Shown in pieces: positions 1-7,536 of a DNA stretch of 64,000 bases. The translations under genes and the position numbers were made by a program. The stretch lies in NCBI GenBank assembly GCA_020638655.1, contig JACKIC010000002.1, positions 558,001 to 622,000 on the forward strand, written 5' to 3'. A model generated the notes under the pieces. It had not been told where the DNA came from. It saw only the letters and a program-made list of their open reading frames with translations, and ran no database searches. Positions within the stretch are counted from its first letter, which is position 1. Every line of letters starts with the position of its first letter. Source of the stretch: Planctomycetota bacterium. GTDB lineage: Bacteria > Planctomycetota > UBA1135 > UBA2386.

Positions 1-728
1 CGCCAGCCCGCGTCCTGCTTCGCGACGACCACCGCCATGCGGTCGTTGTCGGCCAGCGACTCGTGGTGGCAGGTCTGGGTCATGCCGAGCGGTTCGTAGA
101 AGCGCTCGCGGCAGTAGTCGGCGAAGGGTTTGCCGCTGACGACCTCGACCAGCGCGGCGAGCAGGTTGTAGCCCGGGTTGCTGTACGAGTAGGTCGTGCC
201 CGGCGCGACTGCCGGCCCGACCTCGCCGAAGCGCGCGCATTCGAGCACGAGGCTCGGCGCGTCGGGGTGAGCTTCGCTCTTGGTCAGGAGCGGCCGCAGG
301 AACAGCGTGTCGATGCGCAGGCCGCTCGAGTGCGTCAGCAGCTGGCGCACCGTGATCTTCGCGGCGTCGTCGTGCGCGAAGGTCGGGAACCAGCGCGCGA
401 TCGGATCGTCGAGCCCGACCTTGCCCTGCTCGACGAGCGTCAGCACTGCCGCCGCGGTCACGGCCTTGGTGTTGGACGCCAGGCGGAACAGCGTGTCCTT
501 CTGCATCGGCAGCTTCTTGGCGACGTCGCGATGCCCGAACGCCTCGTGCACCAGCACCTCGTCGCCGCGCGCGACCATCACGACCATGCCGAGCACGTCG
601 CCGTCGTCGACGACGCGGCGCAGCTCCTGCACGGCGCGCTGCAGCGCGTCGGAACCGGCGGCGGTCGGGGTCGCCTGCGCGATGCAGGGCGGGAGCAGGG
701 CGAGGAGGGCGGTCAGCGGGCGCAGCAT
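1..728 (-). CDS. Serine hydrolase, beta-lactamase class C family (3' end outside window)
   Basis: About 242 residues are visible; the C-terminus lies beyond base 1. The protein starts with a signal peptide (MLRPLTALLALLPP, then a Q-A cleavage region), so it acts outside the cytoplasm. The family's SxxK nucleophile motif appears as S-N-T-K (following FRLA) and the Y-x-N motif as Y-S-N, with an H-S-S-G-L segment between them, all typical of class C beta-lactamase / D-aminopeptidase / esterase-type enzymes. Substrate cannot be told: this fold covers penicillin-binding proteins, peptidases and esterases. An upstream in-frame ATG at 737 exists, but a TAGCAT hexamer overlaps it and sits 7 bases before the ATG at 728, so I prefer 728. 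The gene lies downstream of the receiver gene on the same strand. Confidence 0.85.
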   Translation of the reverse strand, partial: MLRPLTALLALLPPCIAQATPTAAGSDALQRAVQELRRVVDDGDVLGMVVMVARGDEVLVHEAFGHRDVAKKLPMQKDTLFRLASNTKAVTAAAVLTLVEQGKVGLDDPIARWFPTFAHDDAAKITVRQLLTHSSGLRIDTLFLRPLLTKSEAHPDAPSLVLECARFGEVGPAVAPGTTYSYSNPGYNLLAALVEVVSGKPFADYCRERFYEPLGMTQTCHHESLADNDRMAVVVAKQDAGW

Positions 729-735
729 GCCGGGC

Positions 736-741
736 ATGCTA
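736..741 (-). promoter_or_regulatory. -10-like element TAGCAT for the serine hydrolase
   Basis: On the minus strand TAGCAT is followed by 7 bases and then the ATG at 728, which fits a leaderless transcript. No convincing -35 was seen. Confidence 0.35.
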
Positions 742-764
742 GCCCGGCGGCGCAGTTCCGCGGC

Positions 765-1163
765 TCAGCTGGGCAGCGCGAAGCCCAGCTTCTGCAGCTT
801 CTCGAACAGCACGGCCTTGCGGATCGGCTTGGCCAGGTAGTCGTCGCACATCGCGTCGTAGGCCGCGGTGACGTTCTTGACGTCGTCGAGCGCGGTGGTC
901 ATCAGCACCTTGGCCGCGAGCTCCTTGTCCGTCTGCTCGCCTTCGTAGGTGCGCATCTCCTTGAGCACCTGCAGGCCGTCGATGCCCGGCATCATCATGT
1001 CCAGGGTGACCAGGTCGAACGGGGTGCCGGCCTGCGCGGCCTGGCGGTAGGTGCTGAGCCCGGCATGGCCATCGGGGGCCGCGGTCACCTCTCCGAACGG
1101 CTCGAGGAAACGCGTGAGCACGGTGCGGCTGACGAAGTCGTCTTCGATGACCAGGATGCGCAT
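765..1163 (-). CDS. Single-domain response regulator (CheY-like receiver)
   Basis: The 132-residue protein is a lone REC domain. Acidic residues follow the first strand (V-I-E-D-D), the phosphoacceptor Asp is in L-D-M-M-M-P-G, the conserved Thr is in M-T-T-A-L, and the conserved Lys is in A-K-P-I. There is no output domain, so it would signal by protein-protein contact, as CheY or Spo0F do. A roughly 15-residue insertion (around YEGEQTDKELA) lies between the phosphorylation strand and the Thr strand, as in receiver proteins with a longer alpha-3/beta-4 loop. No histidine kinase is nearby, so the partner is unknown. It is upstream of the serine hydrolase on the same strand with a gap of about 36 bases, so cotranscription is possible. 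Confidence 0.88.
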   Translation of the reverse strand: MRILVIEDDFVSRTVLTRFLEPFGEVTAAPDGHAGLSTYRQAAQAGTPFDLVTLDMMMPGIDGLQVLKEMRTYEGEQTDKELAAKVLMTTALDDVKNVTAAYDAMCDDYLAKPIRKAVLFEKLQKLGFALPS

Positions 1164-1252
1164 GCAACCGGCATCGGCAGCGCGGGGGGGTGGCCTTGAC
1201 TCCGGCGCTGGGCGCAGGGGAAGTCCCTGTGGGAATGCCCCAAGGCAGCTGA

Positions 1253-1290
1253 CCAGCGCAGCGGCGTTCCCGTGGCCAGCGCAGCGGCGT
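1253..1290. repeat. 15-bp direct repeat, two copies 23 bp apart
   Basis: The 15-mer ccagcgcagcggcgt occurs at 1253-1267 and 1276-1290 in the non-coding stretch between the receiver gene and tRNA-Cys. Function is unknown; it could be a leftover of local slippage or a binding site for a regulator of the receiver gene. Confidence 0.6.
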
Positions 1291-1299
1291 GCCTGGCGG

Positions 1300-1316
1300 G
1301 CCGGCTCGAAGCCGGC
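1300..1316 (-). terminator. Candidate hairpin terminator after tRNA-Cys
   Basis: The minus strand reads GCCGGC-TTCGA-GCCGGC, a perfect 6-bp GC-only stem with a UUCG-like loop, starting 8 bases after the encoded CCA of the tRNA. There is no U tract, so it may act as a processing or Rho-assisted stop rather than a classical intrinsic terminator. Confidence 0.35.
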
Positions 1317-1324
1317 GGGAGTGG

Positions 1325-1398
1325 TGGAGGTCCCGGGCGGAATCGAACCGCCGTAGACGGATTTGCAATCCGTTGCCTAACCACTTGGCTACGGGACC
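1325..1398 (-). tRNA. tRNA-Cys (anticodon GCA), CCA encoded
   Basis: The minus strand folds as a cloverleaf. A 7-bp acceptor stem pairs GGTCCCG with CGGGACC. The anticodon arm is a 5-bp stem (CGGAT/ATCCG) around the loop TTGCAAA, which places GCA as the anticodon. The T arm is GGCGG-TTCGATT-CCGCC. The discriminator base is U73, which is the identity base for cysteine. CCA follows directly, so the 3' end is encoded. The gene has its own promoter-like sequence at 1413-1440. Confidence 0.95.
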
Positions 1399-1412
1399 AC
1401 AGTGGGGCGAAC

Positions 1413-1440
1413 AAGCTAGCGTCCTGCCGGCGCGGATCAA
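1413..1440 (-). promoter_or_regulatory. Promoter of tRNA-Cys
   Basis: On the minus strand a -35 TTGATC (1435-1440) and a -10 TAGCTT (1413-1418) are separated by 16 bp. The -10 ends 14 bases before the mature tRNA 5' end, leaving a short leader for RNase P. Confidence 0.6.
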
Positions 1441-1564
1441 GCGGCTGCAGCAGGTCCTGGCGATGGCGGTCGGCGACAAGATGCGGGCGCCGCGGCGGTC
1501 GCGACCGTATGCTGCCCGGTCCGCGCGGGGCCTTCCCGCGCCTCGCCCCTGACCCCATCCGCTA

Positions 1565-1807
1565 GTGAAGACCAAGAAGAACATCCACTTCGAGTTCAGC
1601 CAGGACCTCGTCCGCGAACCCCTGCTCTACAAGATCAACCGCTCGTTCGACGTCGTCGTCAACATCCGCGGTGCCTCGGTCACGGCCGACGGCGGGTTCA
1701 TCGCGCTCGAACTCGAGGGTGAGGAGGCGGAGGTGGAGCGCGTGCTCGAATACCTGCGTGGCCAGGGCGTGCGCCTGGGCGAGGGCCTCGGGAGCCAGGA
1801 ACGGTGA
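1565..1807 (+). CDS. Stand-alone NIL-domain protein
   Basis: This 80-residue protein resembles the NIL domain, the ferredoxin-like ligand-binding module found at the C-terminus of MetN-type ABC ATPases and in some small ferredoxins. The pattern F-S-Q-D-L-V-R-E-P-L-L-Y, a middle A-S-V-T segment and a final E-V-E-R-V-L-E-Y-L fit the domain along its full length. No ATPase or iron-sulfur motif is attached. The start is GTG at 1565. Its stop overlaps the GTG of the gamma-glutamyltransferase gene (GTGA), so the two are translationally coupled. A role as a small-molecule or sulfur-amino-acid sensor is possible but not shown. Confidence 0.75.
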   Translation: MKTKKNIHFEFSQDLVREPLLYKINRSFDVVVNIRGASVTADGGFIALELEGEEAEVERVLEYLRGQGVRLGEGLGSQER

Positions 1808-3549
1808 CCGCAGGGGGCTACCTGGCGTGGCCCGCGGGCGCCGTGTGGCCCGCCGGGATTCTCGCGGCGCTGGTGCTCGCGGCCGGTGGGGGTGGCTCGG
1901 CGGCGGTTCGACCTGACGTCGCGGCGCCGCACGACCTGATCGCCCAGGGCCGGGCCGGGGTCGTCGTCAGCGCCGAGCCGCACGCGACGCGCGTCGGGCT
2001 GCGGGTGCTCGCCGACGGCGGCAACGCGGTCGACGCCGCGGTCGCGGTGGCGCTGACCCTGGCGGTCACGCATCCGCAGGCCGGCAACCTCGGCGGCGGC
2101 GGCTTCCTGGTGATCCGCATGGCCGACGGCCGCACCGCGACCATCGACTTTCGCGAGCGCGCGCCGGGCAGCGCCAAGGCCGACATGTATCTGCGGGCCG
2201 ACGGCAGCGTCGACACCGACAAGGTCCAGTACGGGGCCAGCGCCGCGGGCGTGCCGGGCAGCCCCGCGGGGCTGCTCCACGCGCTCGAGAAGTTCGGCAG
2301 CGCGCCGCTGTCCAAGCTGGCGGCGCCGGCGATCCTGCTGGCGCGCGAGGGTTTCGCCGTCGACATGTTCCTGGCCGGCGCGTTGGCCGCTGAACGCAAG
2401 GTGCTGGCGCGCTTCCCGTCGACGCGCAAGGTGTTCTTCAAGGACGACCGGCCGCTGCAGCAGGGAGAGGTGCTGGTGCAGCAGGACCTCGCCGGGACGC
2501 TCGAGCGCCTCGCCGGCGGCGGGCTGCAGGGCTTCTACGGCGGCAAGACTGCCGAGCTGATCGTCGCCCAGATGCAGCGGGACGGCGGCTTCGTCAGCGC
2601 CGAGGACCTCGCCGCCTACGCCCCGCGCGAACGGCCGCCGCTGCGCGGCAGCTACCGCGGCTACGAGGTCATCGGCATGCCGCCGCCGTCGTCGGGCGGC
2701 GTCGCTGTGCTGCAGATGCTGAACATGCTCGAGCCCTACGACCTGCGGGCGATGGGCTACGGCAGCAGTGACTACTTCCAGTTGCTGACCGAGGTGATGC
2801 GGCGCGCCTACGCCGACCGCTCGCGCTGGCTCGGCGACCCGGACTTCTACGCGGTGCCGCTCGAGGGCCTGGTCAGCAAGGACTACGCCAAGAAGCTCGC
2901 TGCCGGCATCTCGCTCGAGCACAAGAGCGAGGTCGCGCCCGGCAAGCCGCCGGGCGCCAAGGAGAGCGACGACACGCTGCACTTCTCGATCGTCGACAAG
3001 CTCGGCAACGCCGTGGCGTGCACGACGACGATCAACTCGACGTTCGGTTCGGGCTGCGTGGTCGAGGGCGCGGGCTTCCTGCTCAACAACGAGATGGACG
3101 ACTTCTCGGCGAAGCCGGGGGTGCCCAACCAGTTCGGCCTCGTCGGCGGCGTCGCCAACGCGATCGAGCCCGGCAAGCGCATGCTGTCGTCGATGACGCC
3201 GACGATCGTCTGCAAGGACGGCCAGGTGCGCTTCGTGCTGGGGGCGCCGGGCGGCGGCCGCATCATCACTGCGGTGCTGCAGGTGCTGCTCAACCGCATC
3301 GACCACGGCATGGACCTCGAGGACGCGGTGCGCGCGCCGCGCATCCATCACCAGTGGCTGCCCGACCTGATCACCTGGGAGCCGTTCTCGCTGCCGGCCG
3401 ACGTGCGCAAGGCGCTCGCCGCCAAGGGGCACGAGTTCGCCAAGCGACCGCGCGGCATCGCCCAGGTGATGGCGATCGAGGTGACCGAAGACGGCACGCG
3501 CATCGGCGTCGCCGATCATCGCAGCGGCGGCTCGGCCGGCGCCAACTGA
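1804..3549 (+). CDS. ggt: Gamma-glutamyltransferase (gamma-glutamyltranspeptidase)
   Basis: At 581 residues this is the usual length of the family, which hydrolyses glutathione and transfers its gamma-glutamyl group in the periplasm. An N-terminal hydrophobic stretch (about residues 10-32) acts as signal or anchor. The N-terminal side has the family motifs G-G-N-A-V-D-A and G-N-L-G-G-G-G-F. The expected autoprocessing site, with the nucleophile Thr in D-D-T-L-H-F, is followed by V-D-K-L-G-N-A-V, and further on by F-L-L-N-N-E-M-D-D-F, which belongs to the substrate site. The start is GTG at 1804, overlapping the NIL gene by 4 bases. rpe follows after 11 bases, so this looks like one transcript. 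Confidence 0.95.
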   Translation: MTAGGYLAWPAGAVWPAGILAALVLAAGGGGSAAVRPDVAAPHDLIAQGRAGVVVSAEPHATRVGLRVLADGGNAVDAAVAVALTLAVTHPQAGNLGGGGFLVIRMADGRTATIDFRERAPGSAKADMYLRADGSVDTDKVQYGASAAGVPGSPAGLLHALEKFGSAPLSKLAAPAILLAREGFAVDMFLAGALAAERKVLARFPSTRKVFFKDDRPLQQGEVLVQQDLAGTLERLAGGGLQGFYGGKTAELIVAQMQRDGGFVSAEDLAAYAPRERPPLRGSYRGYEVIGMPPPSSGGVAVLQMLNMLEPYDLRAMGYGSSDYFQLLTEVMRRAYADRSRWLGDPDFYAVPLEGLVSKDYAKKLAAGISLEHKSEVAPGKPPGAKESDDTLHFSIVDKLGNAVACTTTINSTFGSGCVVEGAGFLLNNEMDDFSAKPGVPNQFGLVGGVANAIEPGKRMLSSMTPTIVCKDGQVRFVLGAPGGGRIITAVLQVLLNRIDHGMDLEDAVRAPRIHHQWLPDLITWEPFSLPADVRKALAAKGHEFAKRPRGIAQVMAIEVTEDGTRIGVADHRSGGSAGAN

Positions 3550-3560
3550 ACCCTGCACCC

Positions 3561-4232
3561 ATGGCTCATCCGCTCCGCATCGCCCCGTCGCTGCTCGCCG
3601 CCGATTTCGCGCACCTGGCCGACGAGATCCGTTCGGTCGAGGCGGCCGGCGCCGACTGGCTGCACCTCGACGTCATGGACGGTCACTTCGTGCCCAACCT
3701 GACGTTCGGTCCGCCGGTCGTGGCGGCGATGAATCGCGTCGCGACGCTGCCGCTCGACGTGCACCTGATGATCACCGACCCGTGGCAGTACGCCGACGCG
3801 TTCCTCGACGCGGGCGCCGACCTGCTGACGTTCCACGTCGAGGTCGAGGAGGGCGGCGACGTCGCCGCGCTGCTGCGCCACATCCGCGCGCGCGGCGCCA
3901 AGGCGGGCCTGTCGGTGCAGCCCGACACGCCGGTCGAACGCCTCGCGCCGTACGTCGCCGAGCTCGACCTGGTGCTGGTGATGAGCGTGTTCGCGGGCTT
4001 CGGCGGGCAGAAGTTCATGCCCGAGGTGCTGCCCAAGGTCGGCCGCCTGCGCGAGCTCGGCTTCGCCGGCGAGGTGTCGATGGACGGCGGCATCGGCCCG
4101 GGCACGATCGCGCAGAGCCGCGCCGCCGGCACCAACGTCTTCGTCGCCGGCACCGCCGTGTTCGGCGCCGCCGATCGCACCTCGCGCATCGCCGAGCTGC
4201 GTGAGCACGCCGCCGCGGGCGCCAGCGCCTGA
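3561..4232 (+). CDS. rpe: Ribulose-phosphate 3-epimerase
   Basis: The 223-residue TIM barrel interconverts ribulose 5-phosphate and xylulose 5-phosphate in the cytoplasmic pentose phosphate pathway. It carries I-A-P-S-L-L-A at the N-terminus, the metal-ligand motif H-L-D-V-M-D-G-H-F-V-P-N, D-V-H-L-M, and the second catalytic Asp in M-D-G-G-I. The phosphate-binding end V-A-G-T-A-V-F is also present. Length is normal. It lies 11 bases after ggt and 84 bases before accD, all on the same strand. Confidence 0.97.
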   Translation: MAHPLRIAPSLLAADFAHLADEIRSVEAAGADWLHLDVMDGHFVPNLTFGPPVVAAMNRVATLPLDVHLMITDPWQYADAFLDAGADLLTFHVEVEEGGDVAALLRHIRARGAKAGLSVQPDTPVERLAPYVAELDLVLVMSVFAGFGGQKFMPEVLPKVGRLRELGFAGEVSMDGGIGPGTIAQSRAAGTNVFVAGTAVFGAADRTSRIAELREHAAAGASA

Positions 4233-4316
4233 CGGATGCTGGCCCGCGCTCGCGCCCTTCGTTACTTTCTGTCCCCTTCGCCACCCTCACCACGACCCTC
4301 AGGATTGGAACACGAC

Positions 4317-5252
4317 ATGGCCTGGACGCGCTTCGGCAAGAAGAAGGACATGCCCGGCGGGCTGTGGATCAAGTGCGAGAGCTGCGGCGCGATGCTGTTC
4401 CGCAAGGAGTTCGAGCAGCGCCACCGGGTCTGCGCGACCTGCGGCTACCACTTCACGCTGCCGGCGCGCGATCGCATCGCGCTGACCGCCGACGAGGGCA
4501 CGTTCGCCGAGATGTGGCCCGAGCTGTGCGCCTACGACGTGCTCGAGTTCAACGACCGCGTGCCCTACGGCGAGAAGCTGGTCGCGACGCGCAAGAAGAC
4601 CGGCGAGAACGACGCCATGGTCACGGGCACCTGCACGATCAAGGGCATCCCGTGCGCCCTGGGTGTGATGAACTTCACCTTCCTCGGCGGCTCGATGGGC
4701 ATGGTGGTGGGCGAGAAGATCGCCCTGCTGTGTGAGCACGCGGCCGAGAAGGGCTTGCCGGTGGTGCTGTTCGCCTGCTCGGGCGGCGCGCGCATGCACG
4801 AAGGCGCGGTGTCGCTGATGCAGATGGCCAAGACCTGCGGCGCGCTGACGCGCCTGCACCGCGCCGGCGTGGTCTCGATCTCGGTGATGACGCACCCGAC
4901 CACGGGCGGCGTCACCGCGTCGTTCGCGTCGGTCTGCGACCTGCTGCTCGCCGAACCCGGCGCGCTGATCGGCTTCGCGGGCCCGCGCGTGATCGCGACG
5001 ACGATCAAGAAGGAGCTGCCCAAGGGCTTCCAGCGCTCCGAGTTCCTGCTCGAGAAGGGCCAGATCGACCGCATCGTCGCGCGCGCGCAGATGCGCGACG
5101 AACTGGCGCGCCTGCTCGCCTACGCCACGGGCCGGGACCCGGTCGCGGCGTTCAAGCCGGCGCCGGTGCCTGCCGACGCGGCCGAGCCGGTCGCCGTCGC
5201 CGCCGAAGCGGCCGGCAAGAAGCCCAAGAAGAAGGCCAAGAAGGACGGCTGA
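4317..5252 (+). CDS. accD: Acetyl-CoA carboxylase carboxyltransferase subunit beta
   Basis: AccD pairs with AccA to transfer carboxyl from biotin to acetyl-CoA, the first step of fatty acid synthesis. The 311-residue protein starts with a four-Cys zinc ribbon (C-E-S-C and C-A-T-C), followed by the crotonase-like core with G-S-M-G-M-V-V-G and C-S-G-G-A-R-M-H-E-G. The last 45 residues are an Ala/Pro/Lys-rich tail ending in KKPKKKAKKDG, which is not part of the enzyme fold. I chose the ATG at 4317 (MAWTRFGKKK) over an ATG at 4236 because homology begins here. accA is not in the window. truD follows after 3 bases. Confidence 0.96.
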   Translation: MAWTRFGKKKDMPGGLWIKCESCGAMLFRKEFEQRHRVCATCGYHFTLPARDRIALTADEGTFAEMWPELCAYDVLEFNDRVPYGEKLVATRKKTGENDAMVTGTCTIKGIPCALGVMNFTFLGGSMGMVVGEKIALLCEHAAEKGLPVVLFACSGGARMHEGAVSLMQMAKTCGALTRLHRAGVVSISVMTHPTTGGVTASFASVCDLLLAEPGALIGFAGPRVIATTIKKELPKGFQRSEFLLEKGQIDRIVARAQMRDELARLLAYATGRDPVAAFKPAPVPADAAEPVAVAAEAAGKKPKKKAKKDG

Positions 5253-5255
5253 TCC

Positions 5256-6329
5256 GTGCAGCCCGAGAAGGCGCCGCCGAAGAAGCCGATGCGCCCGGTG
5301 CCGCGCGGCTGCGCCGCGGGTTTCTTCCGCGGGCGCTACAAGGTGCGACCCGAGGACTTCGTCGTCGAGGAGCTGCCGGCCTACGAACCGTCGGGCAGCG
5401 GCGACCACGTCTGGCTGTGGGTCGAGAAGCGCGGCTGGTCGACGATGGACCTGCTGCACGACCTCGCGGCGCGGCTGGGCCGCGACGAGCGTGAGTTCGG
5501 CATCGCCGGCCTCAAGGACGCGCAGGCCGTCAGCCGGCAGTGGATCAGCCTCGAGCACGCCGACGTCGCCGCGTGCGAAGGGCTGGCCGGCGACGGCTGG
5601 CAGGTGCAGCGCGTCACGCGCCACGGCAACAAGCTGCGCATGGGCCACCTGCGCGGCAACCGGTTCGTGGTGACGCTGCGCGGCACCGCGCCCGGGGATC
5701 TCGACAAGGCGACCGCCAACCTCGGCGAGCTGGCGCGCCGCGGGGTGCCCAACTACTTCGGCGAGCAACGCTTCGGCAAGCGCGGCGCCAACCTCGGCAA
5801 GGGCCTCGAGGTGCTGCGCGGCAACGCGCGGCAGTACGCGGCGCGCATGCCCCGGCGCGTGTTCGGCCTGGTGCTGTCGGCGGTGCAGAGCGAGGTGTTC
5901 AACCGCGTCGTCGCCGCGCGCCTGCAGACGCTCGACCAGCTGCTGGTCGGCGACATCGCGTTCCTGCACCGCAACGGCGCGAGCTTCGCCGTCGAGGACG
6001 TCGCCGCCGAACAGGCGCGGGTCGCGGCGTTCGAGCTCTCGCCGACGGGGCCGATGCCGGGTCCCGAGATGCCGCTGCCCACCGGTGAGGTCGCGGCCAT
6101 CGAGGCCGCGGCGCTCGCCGCCCTCGACCTGCAGCCCGAGGCCTTCGCGAAGCTGCCGTTCCGGCTGGCGCGCGGCGAACGGCGCCCGCTGCGGGTGCCG
6201 CTCGGCGACCCGGCGGCGGCGGTCGTCGACGGCGGCCTGCAGCTGACGTTCGGCTTGCCGCGCGGCGCCTACGCGACCAGCGTGCTGCGCGAACTGCTCG
6301 AGGACACGATCTGGTTCGGGCGCGACTGA
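5256..6329 (+). CDS. truD: tRNA pseudouridine(13) synthase
   Basis: TruD converts uridine 13 of tRNA-Glu to pseudouridine. The 357-residue length fits. The signature with the catalytic Asp is seen as F-G-I-A-G-L-K-D-A-Q-A-V, along with the N-terminal P-E-D-F-V-V-E-E, the central N-Y-F-G-E-Q-R-F-G and L-S-A-V-Q-S-E-V-F-N. The family's usual Lys after the catalytic Asp (KDK or KDR) is Ala here, a small deviation. The start is GTG at 5256, only 3 bases after accD, so it should be cotranscribed with the metabolic genes upstream. It converges on the YjbR gene 25 bases downstream. Confidence 0.93.
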   Translation: MQPEKAPPKKPMRPVPRGCAAGFFRGRYKVRPEDFVVEELPAYEPSGSGDHVWLWVEKRGWSTMDLLHDLAARLGRDEREFGIAGLKDAQAVSRQWISLEHADVAACEGLAGDGWQVQRVTRHGNKLRMGHLRGNRFVVTLRGTAPGDLDKATANLGELARRGVPNYFGEQRFGKRGANLGKGLEVLRGNARQYAARMPRRVFGLVLSAVQSEVFNRVVAARLQTLDQLLVGDIAFLHRNGASFAVEDVAAEQARVAAFELSPTGPMPGPEMPLPTGEVAAIEAAALAALDLQPEAFAKLPFRLARGERRPLRVPLGDPAAAVVDGGLQLTFGLPRGAYATSVLRELLEDTIWFGRD

Positions 6330-6354
6330 GGTCCGCCGCGGCCCGTGGCCCGGC

Positions 6355-6696
6355 TCACTTCTTGGTGCGCTTCGCGGCGGTCTTGGCCGCGGCGAACTGC
6401 CACGCGTCGGTCAGCAACTCGCGCAGCAGCTGCTGATCGGCCGCGGCGAGTTCGACCAAGGTGCATCCCTGCCGGCCCCACGCGCCGTTCGCCGGGCGCA
6501 GCGCCGCTTCGCCGCGCGCCAGCAGCTCCTGCTGCCGGGGTGGCGGCAGGATCACCATGCCGACGGTCTCGCCCGGTTGCAGCGACGCGAACACGCGGCC
6601 TTCGTGACGGAAGTCGGGGTGCCCATGGTGCGCGCCTTCCTCGGTGTCCGGCAGCGCGAGCGCCAGCCGACGGAAGGTCGCGGCGCGCGCGGCCAC
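6355..6696 (-). CDS. MmcQ/YjbR family protein
   Basis: This 113-residue protein matches the small MmcQ/YjbR fold (CyaY-like, DNA-binding proposed). Typical elements are F-R-R-L-A-L-A-L-P near the start, G-H-P-D-F-R-H-E-G-R-V-F-A, and the final W-x-x-A-A-K. Its biochemical role is unclear across the family. It ends in a basic A-K-R-T-K-K tail. The start is GTG at 6696, one base after the stop of the methyltransferase gene upstream, so the two form an operon. Confidence 0.8.
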   Translation of the reverse strand: MAARAATFRRLALALPDTEEGAHHGHPDFRHEGRVFASLQPGETVGMVILPPPRQQELLARGEAALRPANGAWGRQGCTLVELAAADQQLLRELLTDAWQFAAAKTAAKRTKK

Positions 6697-6697
6697 C

Positions 6698-7477
6698 TCA
6701 GTCCTCGGTGCCCGGGAACGCGTGGCAGACGTAGGTCGGGTCGTGGAACTGCCCGGTGACGTCCTGCAGCGTGTAGGTGCTGCGGTGGTCGATGGTGGTG
6801 AAGTCGCAGCAGTGCAGCACGCGGTCCAGGCACGCGGGGCTCATCTGCCACCAGTTGCACTGGTTCCACTCGCCGACGAACTTCGCGATCGGCTCCTTGG
6901 CGTCGGGCATCGTCGTCGAGATCGAGACGATCAGCCGGCCGTCCGGCTTGCAGCAGTCGCGCATGCGTTGGATACCGAGGATCGGGTCGCGCACGTGCAT
7001 CAGCATCGCGCCGCTGAACACCAGGTCGAAGGTGCCGAGCTCGGCGGCCGACAGCTCGTAGATCGCCTTCCAGATGCGCTTGACGCGCGTGCTGCCGTAG
7101 GCCTCGCCGACGACGGTGAAGCCGTCGCGCATCACCTCGCGTTCGACCGTCTCCTTCTCGGAGCTCGGGCGCCGCTCGAGGCCGCGGCGGTACCGCGGCG
7201 TCCAGTCGTGCGCGTCCCAGCTCGGTAGCTCGACCGCGACCACCTCGGCGGCGCCGCGGCGCTCGAACTCGTAGGCGAAGAAACCGGTGCTGGCGCCGAC
7301 GTCGAGCACCCGCATGCCGTCCATGCGCTCGGGAAAGTTGTAGTGCGCCAGGTAGTCCGTCATCCGGAAGTGCCCGGGCGTCTCGACACCGTCGCCGAGG
7401 TCGATGCGGTGGTACCAGCTCTCGATCTGCTGGACCTTGTTGCGGAGCTCTTCGATCTGGGCGGCAGTGCGTGACAT
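6698..7477 (-). CDS. SAM-dependent methyltransferase, CmoB-like
   Basis: The 259-residue protein has a Rossmann methyltransferase core: motif I V-L-D-V-G-A-S-T-G-F-F, an acidic strand-2 end in V-A-V-E-L, and F-D-L-V-F-S-G-A-M-L-M-H near motif IV. The W-Y-H-R-I-D-L-G-D-G-V-E-T-P-G segment before the core is characteristic of the CmoB/DUF1698 group, whose Escherichia coli member makes carboxymethoxyuridine in tRNA. No CmoA is in the window, so tRNA modification is only one possibility. I chose the ATG at 7477 (MSRTAAQIEE) over an ATG at 7531 because a TATCCT hexamer lies 11 bases before it. It follows recD by 59 bases. Confidence 0.8.
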   Translation of the reverse strand: MSRTAAQIEELRNKVQQIESWYHRIDLGDGVETPGHFRMTDYLAHYNFPERMDGMRVLDVGASTGFFAYEFERRGAAEVVAVELPSWDAHDWTPRYRRGLERRPSSEKETVEREVMRDGFTVVGEAYGSTRVKRIWKAIYELSAAELGTFDLVFSGAMLMHVRDPILGIQRMRDCCKPDGRLIVSISTTMPDAKEPIAKFVGEWNQCNWWQMSPACLDRVLHCCDFTTIDHRSTYTLQDVTGQFHDPTYVCHAFPGTED

Positions 7478-7488
7478 GGCGGGCGGGC

Positions 7489-7494
7489 AGGATA
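7489..7494 (-). promoter_or_regulatory. -10-like element TATCCT for the methyltransferase
   Basis: TATCCT on the minus strand lies 11 bases before the ATG at 7477, predicting a leader of only a few bases. The -35 region is not recognisable. Confidence 0.35.
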
Positions 7495-7536
7495 GCGGCG
7501 GGTCGGGTGGTGATCGACCGTGCGCCGGCAAAGGGC

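Noticed and set aside
1627..3558. Long minus-strand open frame of 643 codons opposite ggt
   Set aside because: Its sequence is Arg/His/Ala/Gln-rich with no domain, typical of antisense frames in high-GC DNA; ggt on the other strand has all family motifs.
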